From the NCBI GenBank assembly GCA_964478225.1, contig CAYZHM010000006.1:25150-89149 (forward strand): a DNA stretch of 64,000 nucleotides, read 5' to 3'. The notes under the pieces were generated by a model. That model made no database searches. It had not been told where the DNA came from and saw nothing but the letters and a program-made list of their open reading frames with translations. Of this stretch, positions 1-9,082 are shown one piece after another. The position numbers were made by a program, and so were the translations under genes. Within the stretch, counting starts at the first letter, position 1, and every line of letters starts with the position of its first letter. The DNA comes from CAYZHM01 sp964478225 (GTDB taxonomy: Bacteria; Pseudomonadota; Alphaproteobacteria; Micavibrionales; Micavibrionaceae).

Positions 1-443
1 CTTTTGATGCCTTCGAGCCAGGGTGAGGTGTTTTTCGGATTTGCCTGTACGTCGATCCAGCGGCATTGATAGCGGGCGCTTTCATTATAAGTGACGGCGA
101 CTGTACGTTCTCCAACTTTGGGAATGAGGCCGAGGTTGGCCATGATCTGGCAGCCGTTGCAAATTCCGATCATTAATGTGTCACGCTCCGCGAATGACAC
201 TAAATTTTCCCATAAGGCCAGCTTCATTTTTTGGGCGAAGGCGTTGCCGGAACCTGTGTCGTCCCCATAAGAAAAACCGCCGGGGATGGCGAGGATTTGG
301 GTCTCATTCAAAACTTGAGGATTTTCGATTATATCATTGATATGTTTTATTTTTCCTTCGATGCCGACGTGATTAAAGGCGTGAAGTGTTTCTTCTTCAC
401 AATTCAATCCGTATCCGGCCAAAACCAAAACCTCGGCGCTCAT
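1..443 (-). CDS. purQ: Phosphoribosylformylglycinamidine synthase glutaminase subunit PurQ (partial, cut by window edge)
   Basis: Translating the minus strand from the ATG at 443 gives an open frame of 147 codons that runs off the left edge. It begins MSAEVLVLAGYGLNCEEET and contains PGGFSYGDD and GICNGCQI, the class I glutamine amidotransferase signature with the nucleophilic Cys. PurQ supplies ammonia from glutamine to PurL for the FGAR to FGAM step of purine synthesis. The ATG overlaps the stop of the upstream methyltransferase (ATGA), so translation is probably coupled. The C-terminal part with the His/Glu of the triad lies outside the window. PurQ identity is secure because purL sits two genes upstream and lacks a glutaminase domain. 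Confidence 0.9.
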   Translation of the reverse strand, partial: MSAEVLVLAGYGLNCEEETLHAFNHVGIEGKIKHINDIIENPQVLNETQILAIPGGFSYGDDTGSGNAFAQKMKLALWENLVSFAERDTLMIGICNGCQIMANLGLIPKVGERTVAVTYNESARYQCRWIDVQANPKNTSPWLEGIK

Positions 444-1273
444 TCTTTTTGATCCTCTTTTGTGAAAACATATTCGGCACAGCCTGTGCCTAGAATTCCT
501 ACGCGCTTTTTTGTGTTGTAGGCAGCGGTTTGTTGAAATCCGCGTTGTTCCATAAATTCTTTTACTTGCTCGGGTGTGGCGCTTTCGTAAGGCCAGCCGC
601 CGAGCCAGTCGATGCAATCGTGCCACCATGACATGCCGCGATTCTTGTTATAGTCTTTAATTTTTTTGATGGGGTTTATGCCTTTGACGGCGTAGCCCAA
701 TGCCAGGAGGAAAGCGTATAGATAGGTTATTGCGCTTTGTACGGGTTTTGGCGAATTGGTGTAGAGCTTTTTTTCTTTTTCCCAAAATGCGCAAAGGGGC
801 GTTTTGATGTAGATGGCGATGATGAATTTACCGTTCGGCGCCACGAGTTTGCTGGCGTTGTCTATCGCGTTCCACATGTCGCCGGTGTGATGCAAGACGC
901 CCCAACTGTAAACGTTGTCATAGGTGTGGCCTTGGGATTTGAAATCGCTGAGAATGTTGGCGGTGAAGCAATCATAGTTAGCTTCAGGCCAAAATCTCTT
1001 GAGAGTAGAGAGAGTTGTGGCAATACTATCATCGTCAATGTCAATTGCGGTGACGTGCCGAGCCCCCATTTGCAAAGCGCATAAAGCGTGAAGGCCAGAG
1101 CCGCAGCCTATGTCTAAGAATGTTTTGTCTGTTAGATTTTCACAAAGGCGGGCTAAGGAAGTTTGAGCTTCTTTGATGTGGGTTGGCGTTATGGTTTCGC
1201 TAAAGCTGCTCCAGTTTTCACCGAAGGCGAAGTGGGTTTTGTAGTCTTCGAGGATTTTGGAACTCTGGGTCAT
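440..1273 (-). CDS. Class I SAM-dependent methyltransferase, coupled between purL and purQ
   Basis: The 277-residue product has a Rossmann-type methyltransferase core: LDIGCGSGLHAL (about residues 53-64) is motif I for S-adenosylmethionine binding, followed by AIDIDDDSI (acidic ribose-binding position) and SWGVLHHTGDMW, a motif common in Methyltransf_11/25 proteins. No membrane segment is obvious. The substrate cannot be read from the sequence. The start is the ATG at 1273, whose A is the last base of the purL stop (TGATG); a TTG one codon upstream is less likely. Its stop overlaps the purQ ATG. The tight coupling suggests a role tied to purine synthesis or simple co-expression; this is inference. 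Confidence 0.75.
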   Translation of the reverse strand: MTQSSKILEDYKTHFAFGENWSSFSETITPTHIKEAQTSLARLCENLTDKTFLDIGCGSGLHALCALQMGARHVTAIDIDDDSIATTLSTLKRFWPEANYDCFTANILSDFKSQGHTYDNVYSWGVLHHTGDMWNAIDNASKLVAPNGKFIIAIYIKTPLCAFWEKEKKLYTNSPKPVQSAITYLYAFLLALGYAVKGINPIKKIKDYNKNRGMSWWHDCIDWLGGWPYESATPEQVKEFMEQRGFQQTAAYNTKKRVGILGTGCAEYVFTKEDQKE

Positions 1274-4176
1274 CAATAATCCTTTAGGGGAGCTTTGTAG
1301 GCTTTATCTAATTTATCAATATCGACTTGTAAGATATTCTTTATATTCAATTTATTGATGTACGCTACATGGCCAATTTTATAAACGTGATCAAAACCCT
1401 TGAAGATTTTTTCAAACTTTTTGATGTTCTGTGGTGCAACTGACACTAAAATGCGTCCGGCGCTTTCTGAATAAAGTAATTTGTTAATATCGATATCTAT
1501 TGCATTGAAATCAATATATAATCCCATTTTTCCGGCGATAGATTTTTTGGCCAGAGCGACGCCCAGTCCGCCGTAAGATAGGGCGAGGCCTGAGGCGATC
1601 AGGCGTTCGCGTGCGGCCTTGGAGTAGCGTTTGTAGAGAACAAGGTTGCGGCCGATGTCGACTTTAGGAGCGTTGCATCCGATGACGCCGTGATGTGCGT
1701 AGTATTCGCCGCCGCCAAGCTCATCTTTTGTCTCTCCTAAAAGATAAAGAACATCTCCTATCGCTTTGGGGTTTAATGATATTGCTTGGTTGATGTTTGG
1801 AATAACGCCGATGCTTGAAGCGAGAAGCGTTGGCGGCGCAGAAATTTTTACTTGATCTCCATTCTTATCAAATCCTTTGAAGTCATTGAACATACTATCT
1901 TTTCCGGATATGTACGGTGTGCCGTAATGCACGGCGAGATCGTAGACAGCTTCGGCGGCGCGCTTGAGCTGGCCGAGGCGTTCGGGTTCGTCTGATGAAC
2001 ACCAGCAGAAATTGTCGAGCAACGCGAGATGGTCGATATCCGCGCCAGCGGTTACTGCGGCGCGGACAGCCATGTCGATCGCGCAGGCGGCCATGTGATA
2101 GCTGTCGATATCGCTGTAGCGCGGGAACAGCCCTTGCGAGAGGACCACGCCGCGCGGCGATGTGAGGACGGGTTTTGTTATACTGGCGTCGGCGTAAACG
2201 CGTCCGGGGCCTTGCAGGGGGCCGAGGACGGCGCTGCCTTGGACATTATGATCGTATTGCGTGGCGATGAATTCTTTGGAGCAAACATTGAGCGCAGATA
2301 GGATATTGCACAATGTTTCTTCGGGATTGTTGTCCGCGGGCAGTGAAGGTTCTTTTTCATCCGGGAATTTGATTGTGGTTGTGAGCGGTGTTTTGGGAAT
2401 TCCGTCATGCAGGAATTCCATGTCCATGTCCATGATGGTTTCGCCGTTCCATGTGATATGCGCGCGGCCGGTGTCGGTGTAGGTGCCGATTACGGTGGCT
2501 TCAACGCCGCGGCGTGCGAGATGGTGGATGATGTCGTCACAGTTTTCTTCAGGAACGGCCAGAGTGAGGCGCTCTTGCGATTCAGAAATCCAGATTTCCC
2601 ATGGGGCCATGCCGGGGTATTTGAGCGGCACTTTTTCAAGCTCAACATGGAAACCGCCGCTTTGTCCGGCCATTTCGCCAACAGAGGATGAAAGTCCGCC
2701 GGCGCCATTGTCGGTGATAGCCGTGTACCAATCTTTGTCGCGGATTTCCTTGATGATGGCGTCGGACATTTTCTTTTGGGTAATAGGATCGCCGATTTGA
2801 ACGGCAGTAGCGGGGGAGCCTTCGTCGAGGGCGACGGAGGAAAATGTAGCGCCGTGAATGCCGTCGCGCCCAACGCGCCCGCCGACCATGACGATTTTAT
2901 CCCCGGGCTGTGCACATTTTTCATGCCCGGGTTTACCGTTTATTTCCCGCGGGATGAGGCCGATTGTCCCCACGAATACCAGTGGTTTGCCCACAAAGCG
3001 GTCATCGAAATAGACGAAGCCTTGCGGGGTTGGAATGCCGGACTGATTGCCGCCGGCTTCCACGCCTTCGACCACGCCCTTCATAATAGTGGCGGGGGGA
3101 AGGATCGGGATTTTGCGGTCTTTGTCGCGGTAATATTCCGGATTGGTGCGCGGATCGGCGAGGCAGAAACCGTAACGGTTGATGACGGGTTTGGCGCCTT
3201 TGCCAAAGCCGATACAATCGCGGTTGACCCCGACAATGCCAGTAATTGCGCCGCCGAATGGGTCAAGGGCGGAGGGGGAATTGTGGGTTTCGACTTTGTC
3301 GGTGATCAACCAGTTGTCGTCGAAAATAATGCCGCCGGCGTTGTCGGAGAAGACCGAGACGCAGAAATCATCTTTGCCTTTTTTCTTGCGGATCTCTTGC
3401 GTGGCGCGCTTGATATAATGTTTGTAGATGCCTTCTTTGACGTCATCGATGGGGGAGGCGAAAATCGTGTGTTTGCAGTGTTCCGACCAGGTTTGGGCGA
3501 TGGTTTCGAGCTCGATGTCCTTGGCGAGGCGGCCTTCGGATTTGAAGTAATCGCGGACGGCCTTCATGTAAAGCAGTGACATGCCAAGCGGGCCGCGGCG
3601 GGAGCCATCGTAGTTGGCGATACCGTCTTTGCCGATTTTTTCAAGCTCTTCATCGCCAACATTCAGGTTGATATCATCCGCCGCAGAGCCTTGATTGGAG
3701 AGTGTGACTTTGGGGATGATTGCTTCCATGCCACCATCTTTGCCAAAAGTTTTGGCGTCTTTTATTGTGATGCGGTTGATGAGGCTGTTGGCGATTTGTG
3801 CGGCGAGGGATTCGATGTCGCCTTTGCTGAGTTTGCCTTTGAGTAGGTAAAGTTTAGAAGAATAGACCGCGTTGTCATTGCCGGGTGCGGTGAGCGCGAG
3901 CAGTTCTTGCGCCGTGTGGCCAATATTGTCTGTGACGCCGGGCAGAAAACCGATTTCGAGCGCCCAATCGAAATCTTTGAGCTTGGGATTGATTTGCTCG
4001 GTGACGGGGTTGGCGAGGCTGTTTATGAAAGCCTTATTCGCAGCAGCCGGACTTTCGGATGTGTACACATCGACCACACGCACGGATGCGGCTTTGCCCA
4101 TCGATTGCAGGAGCTTTTCTATATTTTTTGCCCGTCCGTCGTCGGGGTGGGCTAGAACTTCGATACGCGTTGCCAT
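1273..4176 (-). CDS. purL: Phosphoribosylformylglycinamidine synthase, long PurS-PurL type without glutaminase domain
   Basis: The 967-residue protein starts MATRIEVLAHPDDGRAKN, resembling a PurS-type N-terminal region of about 150 residues, then has two AIR-synthase-like halves. Family motifs include WSEHCKH (about residues 230-236), VETHNSPSALDPFGG (near 300) and GVVEGVEAGGNQSGIP. It makes FGAM from FGAR with ATP and ammonia delivered by PurQ. It is longer than the small PurL (about 740) and shorter than the fused gammaproteobacterial enzyme (about 1,290) because it carries PurS-like sequence but no amidotransferase. Start ATG 4176 was chosen because homology begins there; the frame also has an ATG at 4194 and extends to a TTG at 4227. 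Confidence 0.93.
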   Translation of the reverse strand: MATRIEVLAHPDDGRAKNIEKLLQSMGKAASVRVVDVYTSESPAAANKAFINSLANPVTEQINPKLKDFDWALEIGFLPGVTDNIGHTAQELLALTAPGNDNAVYSSKLYLLKGKLSKGDIESLAAQIANSLINRITIKDAKTFGKDGGMEAIIPKVTLSNQGSAADDINLNVGDEELEKIGKDGIANYDGSRRGPLGMSLLYMKAVRDYFKSEGRLAKDIELETIAQTWSEHCKHTIFASPIDDVKEGIYKHYIKRATQEIRKKKGKDDFCVSVFSDNAGGIIFDDNWLITDKVETHNSPSALDPFGGAITGIVGVNRDCIGFGKGAKPVINRYGFCLADPRTNPEYYRDKDRKIPILPPATIMKGVVEGVEAGGNQSGIPTPQGFVYFDDRFVGKPLVFVGTIGLIPREINGKPGHEKCAQPGDKIVMVGGRVGRDGIHGATFSSVALDEGSPATAVQIGDPITQKKMSDAIIKEIRDKDWYTAITDNGAGGLSSSVGEMAGQSGGFHVELEKVPLKYPGMAPWEIWISESQERLTLAVPEENCDDIIHHLARRGVEATVIGTYTDTGRAHITWNGETIMDMDMEFLHDGIPKTPLTTTIKFPDEKEPSLPADNNPEETLCNILSALNVCSKEFIATQYDHNVQGSAVLGPLQGPGRVYADASITKPVLTSPRGVVLSQGLFPRYSDIDSYHMAACAIDMAVRAAVTAGADIDHLALLDNFCWCSSDEPERLGQLKRAAEAVYDLAVHYGTPYISGKDSMFNDFKGFDKNGDQVKISAPPTLLASSIGVIPNINQAISLNPKAIGDVLYLLGETKDELGGGEYYAHHGVIGCNAPKVDIGRNLVLYKRYSKAARERLIASGLALSYGGLGVALAKKSIAGKMGLYIDFNAIDIDINKLLYSESAGRILVSVAPQNIKKFEKIFKGFDHVYKIGHVAYINKLNIKNILQVDIDKLDKAYKAPLKDY

Positions 4177-4198
4177 GGTGTATGTTTTAAGCATAGAA

Positions 4199-4227
4199 AG
4201 TATGGAAATTACAGCGTTTTTTTTCAA
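4199..4227 (-). promoter_or_regulatory. Putative sigma-70 promoter for purL
   Basis: On the minus strand a -35 TTGAAA (4222-4227) and a -10 CATACT (4199-4204) are separated by 17 bases. The predicted start of transcription is about 15 bases before the purL ATG at 4176, and no clear Shine-Dalgarno sequence precedes that ATG. An in-frame ATG at 4194 lies only 4 bases after the -10. Confidence 0.4.
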
Positions 4228-4305
4228 ATTATTCTTGTCTACGGATATAGGTGTGGTAGATACCTTGTTATGTAATTTTTTGAGTAAAGGGGTTTAAGAA
4301 TAGAC

Positions 4306-4629
4306 ATGGGAATGCTTGGATATAACAGAGATGAAGCAATCGCAAAATTCGGCGTTTGTTACGTTGTAAGAACCAGAGAGGGTGAAATGACTCCTCTAAA
4401 GGCCTATTTTGATGCGATTGTTGAAACTCTGGGAAAACCAGAGCAGGTCGAATTAAAAAAGGAGGAGCGTGCGACATACACTTTGTCTGAGGCTTTTTGC
4501 ATTGCGGTTGATAAGTTTAATCTCGCTGTTGCTGATGGGCCACAACGCGAAATTCCTGTGCGCGTTCTTTCGTATCCAATCCAAGAAAAAGATATTCCTG
4601 CGGCCGTTTTGGCGAATGCTCGGGAATAG
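4306..4629 (+). CDS. Unknown 107-residue soluble protein
   Basis: I do not recognise this protein. It starts MGMLGYNRDEAIAKFG and is a charged, cytoplasmic-looking sequence without a signal peptide or membrane segment; the centre (TLSEAFCIAVDKFNLAVADG) looks helical. It stands alone between the divergent purL operon and nuoG, 96 bases before the nuoG ATG. A purine-rich run (GTAAAGGGG) lies about 16 bases before the ATG, farther than usual for a ribosome binding site. Coding bias (G/T-rich like the neighbouring genes) supports it being real. Confidence 0.6.
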   Translation: MGMLGYNRDEAIAKFGVCYVVRTREGEMTPLKAYFDAIVETLGKPEQVELKKEERATYTLSEAFCIAVDKFNLAVADGPQREIPVRVLSYPIQEKDIPAAVLANARE

Positions 4630-4713
4630 CTATAAAACTTTGAAAGTTTGTATTACGGCGATATTCCCTGTGTACTCTGAGGCTTGAGTGGTTTAATATC
4701 TGAAAAATTTCGT

Positions 4714-4725
4714 TATATTAAACAC
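4714..4725 (+). promoter_or_regulatory. Putative -10 element directly before nuoG (leaderless candidate)
   Basis: TATATT (4714-4719) is followed by exactly six bases (aaacac) and then the nuoG ATG at 4726. No Shine-Dalgarno sequence is present. The -35 is weak (TTTAAT, 4692-4697, spacing 16). Transcription would start at or next to the A of the start codon. Confidence 0.4.
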
Positions 4726-6744
4726 ATGCCTAAATTAACCATCAATAACCAGGAAATCGAAGTCCCGCAGGGGACGAGTATTCTCCAAGCAGCGCAAATG
4801 CTGGGCGTTGAGATCCCGCATTTTTGCTATCATGACCGTCTTTCCGTGCCGGCGAATTGCCGGATGTGTCTTGTAGAGATCGAAGGCGGCCCGCCGAAGC
4901 CCGCAGCGTCCTGCGCCATGGCGTGCGGCGAAGGGATGAAGGTCAAAACCGATTCTGAGATGGTGAAGAAGGCACGCAAAGGCGTGATGGAGATGTTGCT
5001 CATCAACCATCCGCTGGATTGCCCGATTTGCGATCAGGGCGGGGAGTGCGACTTGCAGGACCAGGCGATGGGGTATGGATTCGATCGTTCGCGGTTCCAT
5101 GAGAACAAGCGCGCGGTGCCGGACAAGGAATTGGGGCCGCTGATCAAGACCTCGATGAATCGCTGTATTAATTGCACGCGCTGTGTGCGGTTTGCAGAAG
5201 AGGTTGCAGGGACGCCTGTTTTGGGGCAATTGCACCGCGGCGAAGAGGCCGAGATTACGACATTCATTGGCGATCTGGTGAAGACCGAGATGTCCGGAAA
5301 TTTGATCGATGTGTGTCCGGTGGGCGCGCTGACGAGTAAGCCTTATGCTTTCAAGGCGCGGCCGTGGGAGTTGCGCAAGACCGAGTCGATTGATGTGCAT
5401 GATGCAGTCGGATGTAACATCCGGGTGGATGTCCGCGGGCGCGAAGTGATGCGGATTTTGCCGCGTTTGCATGAAGACATTAACGAGGAATGGATTAACG
5501 ATCGTTCGCGCTTTGCCTATGACGGGTTGGCGAAAGGGCGGATTGATCGGCCTTATATCCGCGACCAAAAATCAGGAAAGCTGAAAGAGGCGAGCTGGGA
5601 TGAGGCGTTTAAGTTTATTGCTGCCAAGTTGAAGCCTTTGAAAGGTTCTGAGATTGCGGGTTTGGTTGGCGATCTGGCGGCGGTTGAGGAGATTGTGGCG
5701 CTCAAGGATTTGATGGGTAAACTTGATTCACCGCATATGGATTGCCGGACGGATGGTGCGATGTTTGATCCGAGTGTACGTGCGGGGTATGTGTTTAACT
5801 CCACTATTGCGGGGATTGAAGACGCGGAAGCGATTGTTCTGGTTGGTACTAATCCGCGATGGGAAGCGACATTGGTTAATGCGCGGATTCGCAAAACTGT
5901 TTTGGATAAACGCGTTAAAGTCTATGTGATTGGTGAGGCGGTCGATCTGACATATCCGTATGTGCATCTGGGGACTTCGGCAGCGGATCTCGAAAAACTG
6001 AAGGTTAAAAATCCGCTGATTATTGCGGGGATGGGAGCGTTTAAAGGTGATGACGCGGCGGCGGTTCATCATATGCTTCATTGCGCGAAGAAGGAGCTTG
6101 GTGCGGAGATTTCGATTTTGCATACGGCGGCAAGCCGTGTCGGGGCGCTGGATGTTGGTTTTGCGCCGGGAGATGGCGGCAAGGGGTTCAATGAAATTTT
6201 GGCCGGAACGAAAGACGGATCGATCAAGGCAGTTTATCTCTTGGGCGCGGATGAATTTAATGCGGCCAAGGAGATTGGTTGGCAGACCTTTGTGGTTTAT
6301 CAGGGGCATCACGGCGATCATGGCGCTGCGCGCGCGGATGTGGTTTTGCCCGGTGCAGCTTATACCGAGAAAGATGGAATTTATGTGAATACCGAAGGGC
6401 GCCCACAATTGGCGAAACGCGCGGCTTCGCCGCCTGGTGATGCGCGGGAAGACTGGACGATTTTACGGGCGCTGTCGGAACGGCTGGGGGCGAAATTGTC
6501 TTATGACACGTTTGCGCAATTGCGCGAGCGGATTTATGGCGAGTGGCCACATTTGGGCGAGTTTGATGTTGTTCATCCGACGGAATGGAAAAGTTTTGGT
6601 AAGAAGGGCAAGGTTTCCGGGGTTCCGTTTGTGAGCTCCGTGAAAAATTTCTATATGACCAATGCGATTTGCCGTGCGTCGGACACGATGCGCGCATGTG
6701 TTGAGGAATTTAAGCAGCAAGAGTATCTGGAGGCCGCGGAATGA
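4726..6744 (+). CDS. nuoG: NADH-quinone oxidoreductase subunit G
   Basis: The 672-residue protein is the large iron-sulfur subunit of the peripheral arm of Complex I. The N-terminus (MPKLTINNQEIEVPQG) is a ferredoxin-like 2Fe-2S domain with CYHDRLSVPANCRMC and a later Cys. Next come HPLDCPICDQGGECDLQD and CINCTRC with DVCPVGALTS for the 4Fe-4S clusters, then a molybdopterin-oxidoreductase-like domain that is structural in this subunit. Length matches the mitochondrial/alphaproteobacterial type. Start 4726 fits the family N-terminus; an in-frame TTG at 4684 would add 14 residues. It heads the nuo segment here, and its stop overlaps the next ATG (ATGA). Confidence 0.95.
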   Translation: MPKLTINNQEIEVPQGTSILQAAQMLGVEIPHFCYHDRLSVPANCRMCLVEIEGGPPKPAASCAMACGEGMKVKTDSEMVKKARKGVMEMLLINHPLDCPICDQGGECDLQDQAMGYGFDRSRFHENKRAVPDKELGPLIKTSMNRCINCTRCVRFAEEVAGTPVLGQLHRGEEAEITTFIGDLVKTEMSGNLIDVCPVGALTSKPYAFKARPWELRKTESIDVHDAVGCNIRVDVRGREVMRILPRLHEDINEEWINDRSRFAYDGLAKGRIDRPYIRDQKSGKLKEASWDEAFKFIAAKLKPLKGSEIAGLVGDLAAVEEIVALKDLMGKLDSPHMDCRTDGAMFDPSVRAGYVFNSTIAGIEDAEAIVLVGTNPRWEATLVNARIRKTVLDKRVKVYVIGEAVDLTYPYVHLGTSAADLEKLKVKNPLIIAGMGAFKGDDAAAVHHMLHCAKKELGAEISILHTAASRVGALDVGFAPGDGGKGFNEILAGTKDGSIKAVYLLGADEFNAAKEIGWQTFVVYQGHHGDHGAARADVVLPGAAYTEKDGIYVNTEGRPQLAKRAASPPGDAREDWTILRALSERLGAKLSYDTFAQLRERIYGEWPHLGEFDVVHPTEWKSFGKKGKVSGVPFVSSVKNFYMTNAICRASDTMRACVEEFKQQEYLEAAE

Positions 6745-7142
6745 AAAAGACGACATTGCAACAAGTACAGGAGTTTCATGAGACGTACGGGTTGCCGGTT
6801 TGTGATGCGCCGGATTTGAGTTGTGAGCAGACGAAGGCGCTGCGCGTGAATTTGATTGAGGAAGAGCTGGAAGAATTGAAGGCGGCCTTGAGCGATGGCG
6901 ATACGTTGGAGACTCTGGATGCGCTGATCGATTTGCAATATGTGCTGGACGGGGCGTTTTTGAGCTTCGGGCTTCATAATGTCAAAGATGCGGCGTTTGA
7001 CGAAGTGCATCGTTCGAACATGTCCAAGCTGGGAGAAGACGGAAAACCGATCCGCCGGCCAGAGGACGGCAAAGTTATGAAAGGGCCGAATTATTTTAAG
7101 CCTGATTTGAGCAAGTTTGTGAAGGGCAAGAAGGCGGCGTAA
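6741..7142 (+). CDS. MazG-like NTP pyrophosphohydrolase family protein
   Basis: The 133-residue product has an all-alpha MazG/PRA-PH-like pattern: LIEEELEELKAAL supplies the EExxE-type metal-binding glutamates and ALIDLQYVLDGAFL the second helix with its Asp. The C-terminal half (DEVHRSNMSKLGEDGKPI, then GPNYFKPDL) is typical of phage-like and bacterial MazG-type proteins. These enzymes hydrolyse nucleoside triphosphates to monophosphate and pyrophosphate, often non-canonical ones. It overlaps the nuoG stop by four bases and the next start by one base, so it is translated as part of the nuo message. No link to Complex I is known to me. Confidence 0.75.
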   Translation: MKKTTLQQVQEFHETYGLPVCDAPDLSCEQTKALRVNLIEEELEELKAALSDGDTLETLDALIDLQYVLDGAFLSFGLHNVKDAAFDEVHRSNMSKLGEDGKPIRRPEDGKVMKGPNYFKPDLSKFVKGKKAA

Positions 7143-7549
7143 TGTCTTTTCAGGAGAAAATAAAAAAGACCAATTTTTTGTTTATTCTTTTTTATTGCCC
7201 GATTGTTTATGCATTGGTCGTTTTTGTTCTTGAGGCAATAGATGGTTTGGCTAAAGATGTGTTTCCTGCTTACATATGGGCTGTCCCCTTAATGGTTGGT
7301 ATTGTAGGTGGATTCCTTGCTCTTTATTTTTGTAGAAGTCATGCATTTTTGCATATTTTAGCATCTCAAGTTTTTATTATTATATTGCTTTTTGTGTCGA
7401 CCTCCTTTGGAGGAAGCTTTGCTTTTGGTTGGCAAGTTCCGATTGGTTTAGGGCTTTCTCTTGTTGTATTACCAGGCTTGGTTTTAGGATGGGGATTGCA
7501 TAAAGGTTATAATCTTCTGAAACATAAAAGTGAGGCAGTGGCTGAATGA
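7142..7549 (+). CDS. Unknown four-helix inner-membrane protein
   Basis: This 135-residue protein is strongly hydrophobic, with about four predicted membrane spans (around residues 11-32, 44-61, 68-88 and 98-120) and a short charged C-terminal tail (KHKSEAVAE). I do not recognise a family. It is coupled on both sides: TAATG with the MazG-like gene and ATGA with nuoH. Its sequence is more A/T-rich than the flanking nuo genes, which hints at a different origin or weak selection. It could be an accessory membrane protein carried in the operon; nothing in it resembles a Complex I core subunit. Confidence 0.6.
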   Translation: MSFQEKIKKTNFLFILFYCPIVYALVVFVLEAIDGLAKDVFPAYIWAVPLMVGIVGGFLALYFCRSHAFLHILASQVFIIILLFVSTSFGGSFAFGWQVPIGLGLSLVVLPGLVLGWGLHKGYNLLKHKSEAVAE

Positions 7550-8559
7550 TTAATCTAACCGGCATATACGAGATTGATTGGACCATCTGGACGGTGGCGA
7601 TGATCCTTGTTGTCGTTGTCGGGGTGTTGCTGGCGGTGGCGTATCTGACCTATGCCGAGCGAAAAATCATGGGCGCGATGCAGCGTCGGCAGGGGCCGAT
7701 GACGGTGGGGCCGTTCGGGTTGCTGCAACCGATTGCCGACGGGATCAAGCTTTTTTCCAAAGAGACGATTATTCCAAGCCAGGCGAACAAGGTTGTATTC
7801 TTGATGGCGCCGATGATGTTGTTTGCGATGTCGTTGCTGGCCTGGGCGGTCATTCCGTTTGATAAAGAATGGGTGATTGCGAATATCAATGTCGGAATTC
7901 TTTATCTTTTTGCCGTGAGTTCGATGACGGTGTATGGCGTGATTATGGCCGGGTGGGCGTCGAATTCGCGTTATGCGTTTTTGGGCGGTTTGCGTTCTGC
8001 TTCGCAGATGGTTTCGTATGAAGTCTCGATGGGGCTGATTATCGTGTGTGTGCTGATTTGCACCGGATCGCTGAATTTGCAGGAGATTGTTTTGGCGCCG
8101 CGGCCGATATGGATGCAGGTTTTATTGTTTCCGATGCTGATTGTCTTTTTGGTTTCTATTTTGGCGGAAACCAACCGGGCGCCATTCGACTTGCCTGAAG
8201 GGGAATCCGAGATTACCGGCGGGTTTATGGTTGAATATTCGGCGATGACGTATGCGTTGTTCTTCCTCGGGGAATATTCCGCGATGATTTTGATGAGTGC
8301 GATGACGACGATTTTATTCCTGGGAGGCTGGTTGCCGCCGTTCGGGATTACGGCTTTGGCTTTTGTGCCGGGGATTGTCTGGTTCGCGTTAAAGGTGGGA
8401 GCAGTTTTGTTCTTTTTCATATGGACGCGTGCAACCTTGCCGCGCTTTCGGTATGATCAGCTTATGAGGTTGGGTTGGAAGGTGTTCTTGCCGCTGACCC
8501 TGTTTTGGGTGGTTTTGACATCCGGCGTGTTGTTGGCTTTTAATGCCTTGCCGAACTAA
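7546..8559 (+). CDS. nuoH: NADH-quinone oxidoreductase subunit H
   Basis: The 337-residue membrane protein is the Complex I subunit that forms the quinone-access channel between peripheral and membrane arms. Visible family motifs are TYAERKIMGAMQRRQGP near the N-terminus, GPFGLLQPIADGIKLFSKE, and the loop LAETNRAPFDLPEGESE, which is the conserved acidic quinone-site loop. About eight membrane spans follow the usual pattern. Its ATG overlaps the preceding stop (ATGA). In many alphaproteobacteria nuoH directly follows nuoG; here two genes intervene. Confidence 0.97.
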   Translation: MINLTGIYEIDWTIWTVAMILVVVVGVLLAVAYLTYAERKIMGAMQRRQGPMTVGPFGLLQPIADGIKLFSKETIIPSQANKVVFLMAPMMLFAMSLLAWAVIPFDKEWVIANINVGILYLFAVSSMTVYGVIMAGWASNSRYAFLGGLRSASQMVSYEVSMGLIIVCVLICTGSLNLQEIVLAPRPIWMQVLLFPMLIVFLVSILAETNRAPFDLPEGESEITGGFMVEYSAMTYALFFLGEYSAMILMSAMTTILFLGGWLPPFGITALAFVPGIVWFALKVGAVLFFFIWTRATLPRFRYDQLMRLGWKVFLPLTLFWVVLTSGVLLAFNALPN

Positions 8560-8571
8560 GAGGAGATTTTC

Positions 8572-9000
8572 ATGCGTTTGATTTTAATTGGTTTGTTGGT
8601 TTTGATGACGGCTCCGGTGATGGCGCAGGTTGAGGGGTATTCTACGACGACTAGCGCGCAAGCCCAGGCGGCGCAAGAGCCGGCATGGGTTGCGACGGAT
8701 ATTCTGGAGCGTAAGGATGGCGGGTTTACACTTAGGAACGGCAGAACATATATGCTTGATAAAAACACCGTCATTGAAAATATCCGCATTGGCGGGGTGA
8801 CCGACATCGACAATGTGTTTGATTTTGATAATGGCGTCATGTTTGTTAAGACCGGCAGTGCCAGCCGTTCAGCGGAGACTTTTTCCTTTTCTGAACTTGC
8901 GGCGGGACGGGCTGACCGGTTGAAGGAGTATGGTTGTTATATGGCGAGAAACTCTAGGACATCTGAAGCAGCCTTTTTTATTGCAAAGCATTGCCAATAA
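8572..9000 (+). CDS. Unknown secreted/periplasmic protein
   Basis: The 142-residue product has a clear Sec signal peptide (MRLILIGLLVLMTAPVMAQ, cleavage probably after Ala18), so it is exported. The mature part has an Ala/Gln-rich linker, then a compact region (GFTLRNGRTYMLDKNTVIENIRIGG and FDFDNGVMFVKTG) and two Cys near the C-terminus that could form a disulfide. No known family is evident. A strong ribosome binding site (AGGAG) precedes the ATG, 12 bases after nuoH. Position inside the nuo run suggests co-transcription; function unknown. Confidence 0.65.
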   Translation: MRLILIGLLVLMTAPVMAQVEGYSTTTSAQAQAAQEPAWVATDILERKDGGFTLRNGRTYMLDKNTVIENIRIGGVTDIDNVFDFDNGVMFVKTGSASRSAETFSFSELAAGRADRLKEYGCYMARNSRTSEAAFFIAKHCQ

Positions 9001-9082
9001 TACGGAATTTGTAAGTTTATGGAATTTCAGCTATATCAGAGCTGTATTATGATAATTACTAGAGTTGCTGGGAGTATGAGCT

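Noticed and set aside
2776..3579. A 267-codon plus-strand frame antisense to purL
   Set aside because: No recognisable domain; explained by the purL reading frame on the other strand.
4735..5568. A 277-codon minus-strand frame antisense to nuoG
   Set aside because: Shadow of nuoG; residue composition is Arg/His-rich and unlike the genes of this window.
9001..9082. Possible regulatory palindrome (CAGCT...AGCTG) before the 9083 gene
   Set aside because: Only five base pairs; too weak to report.
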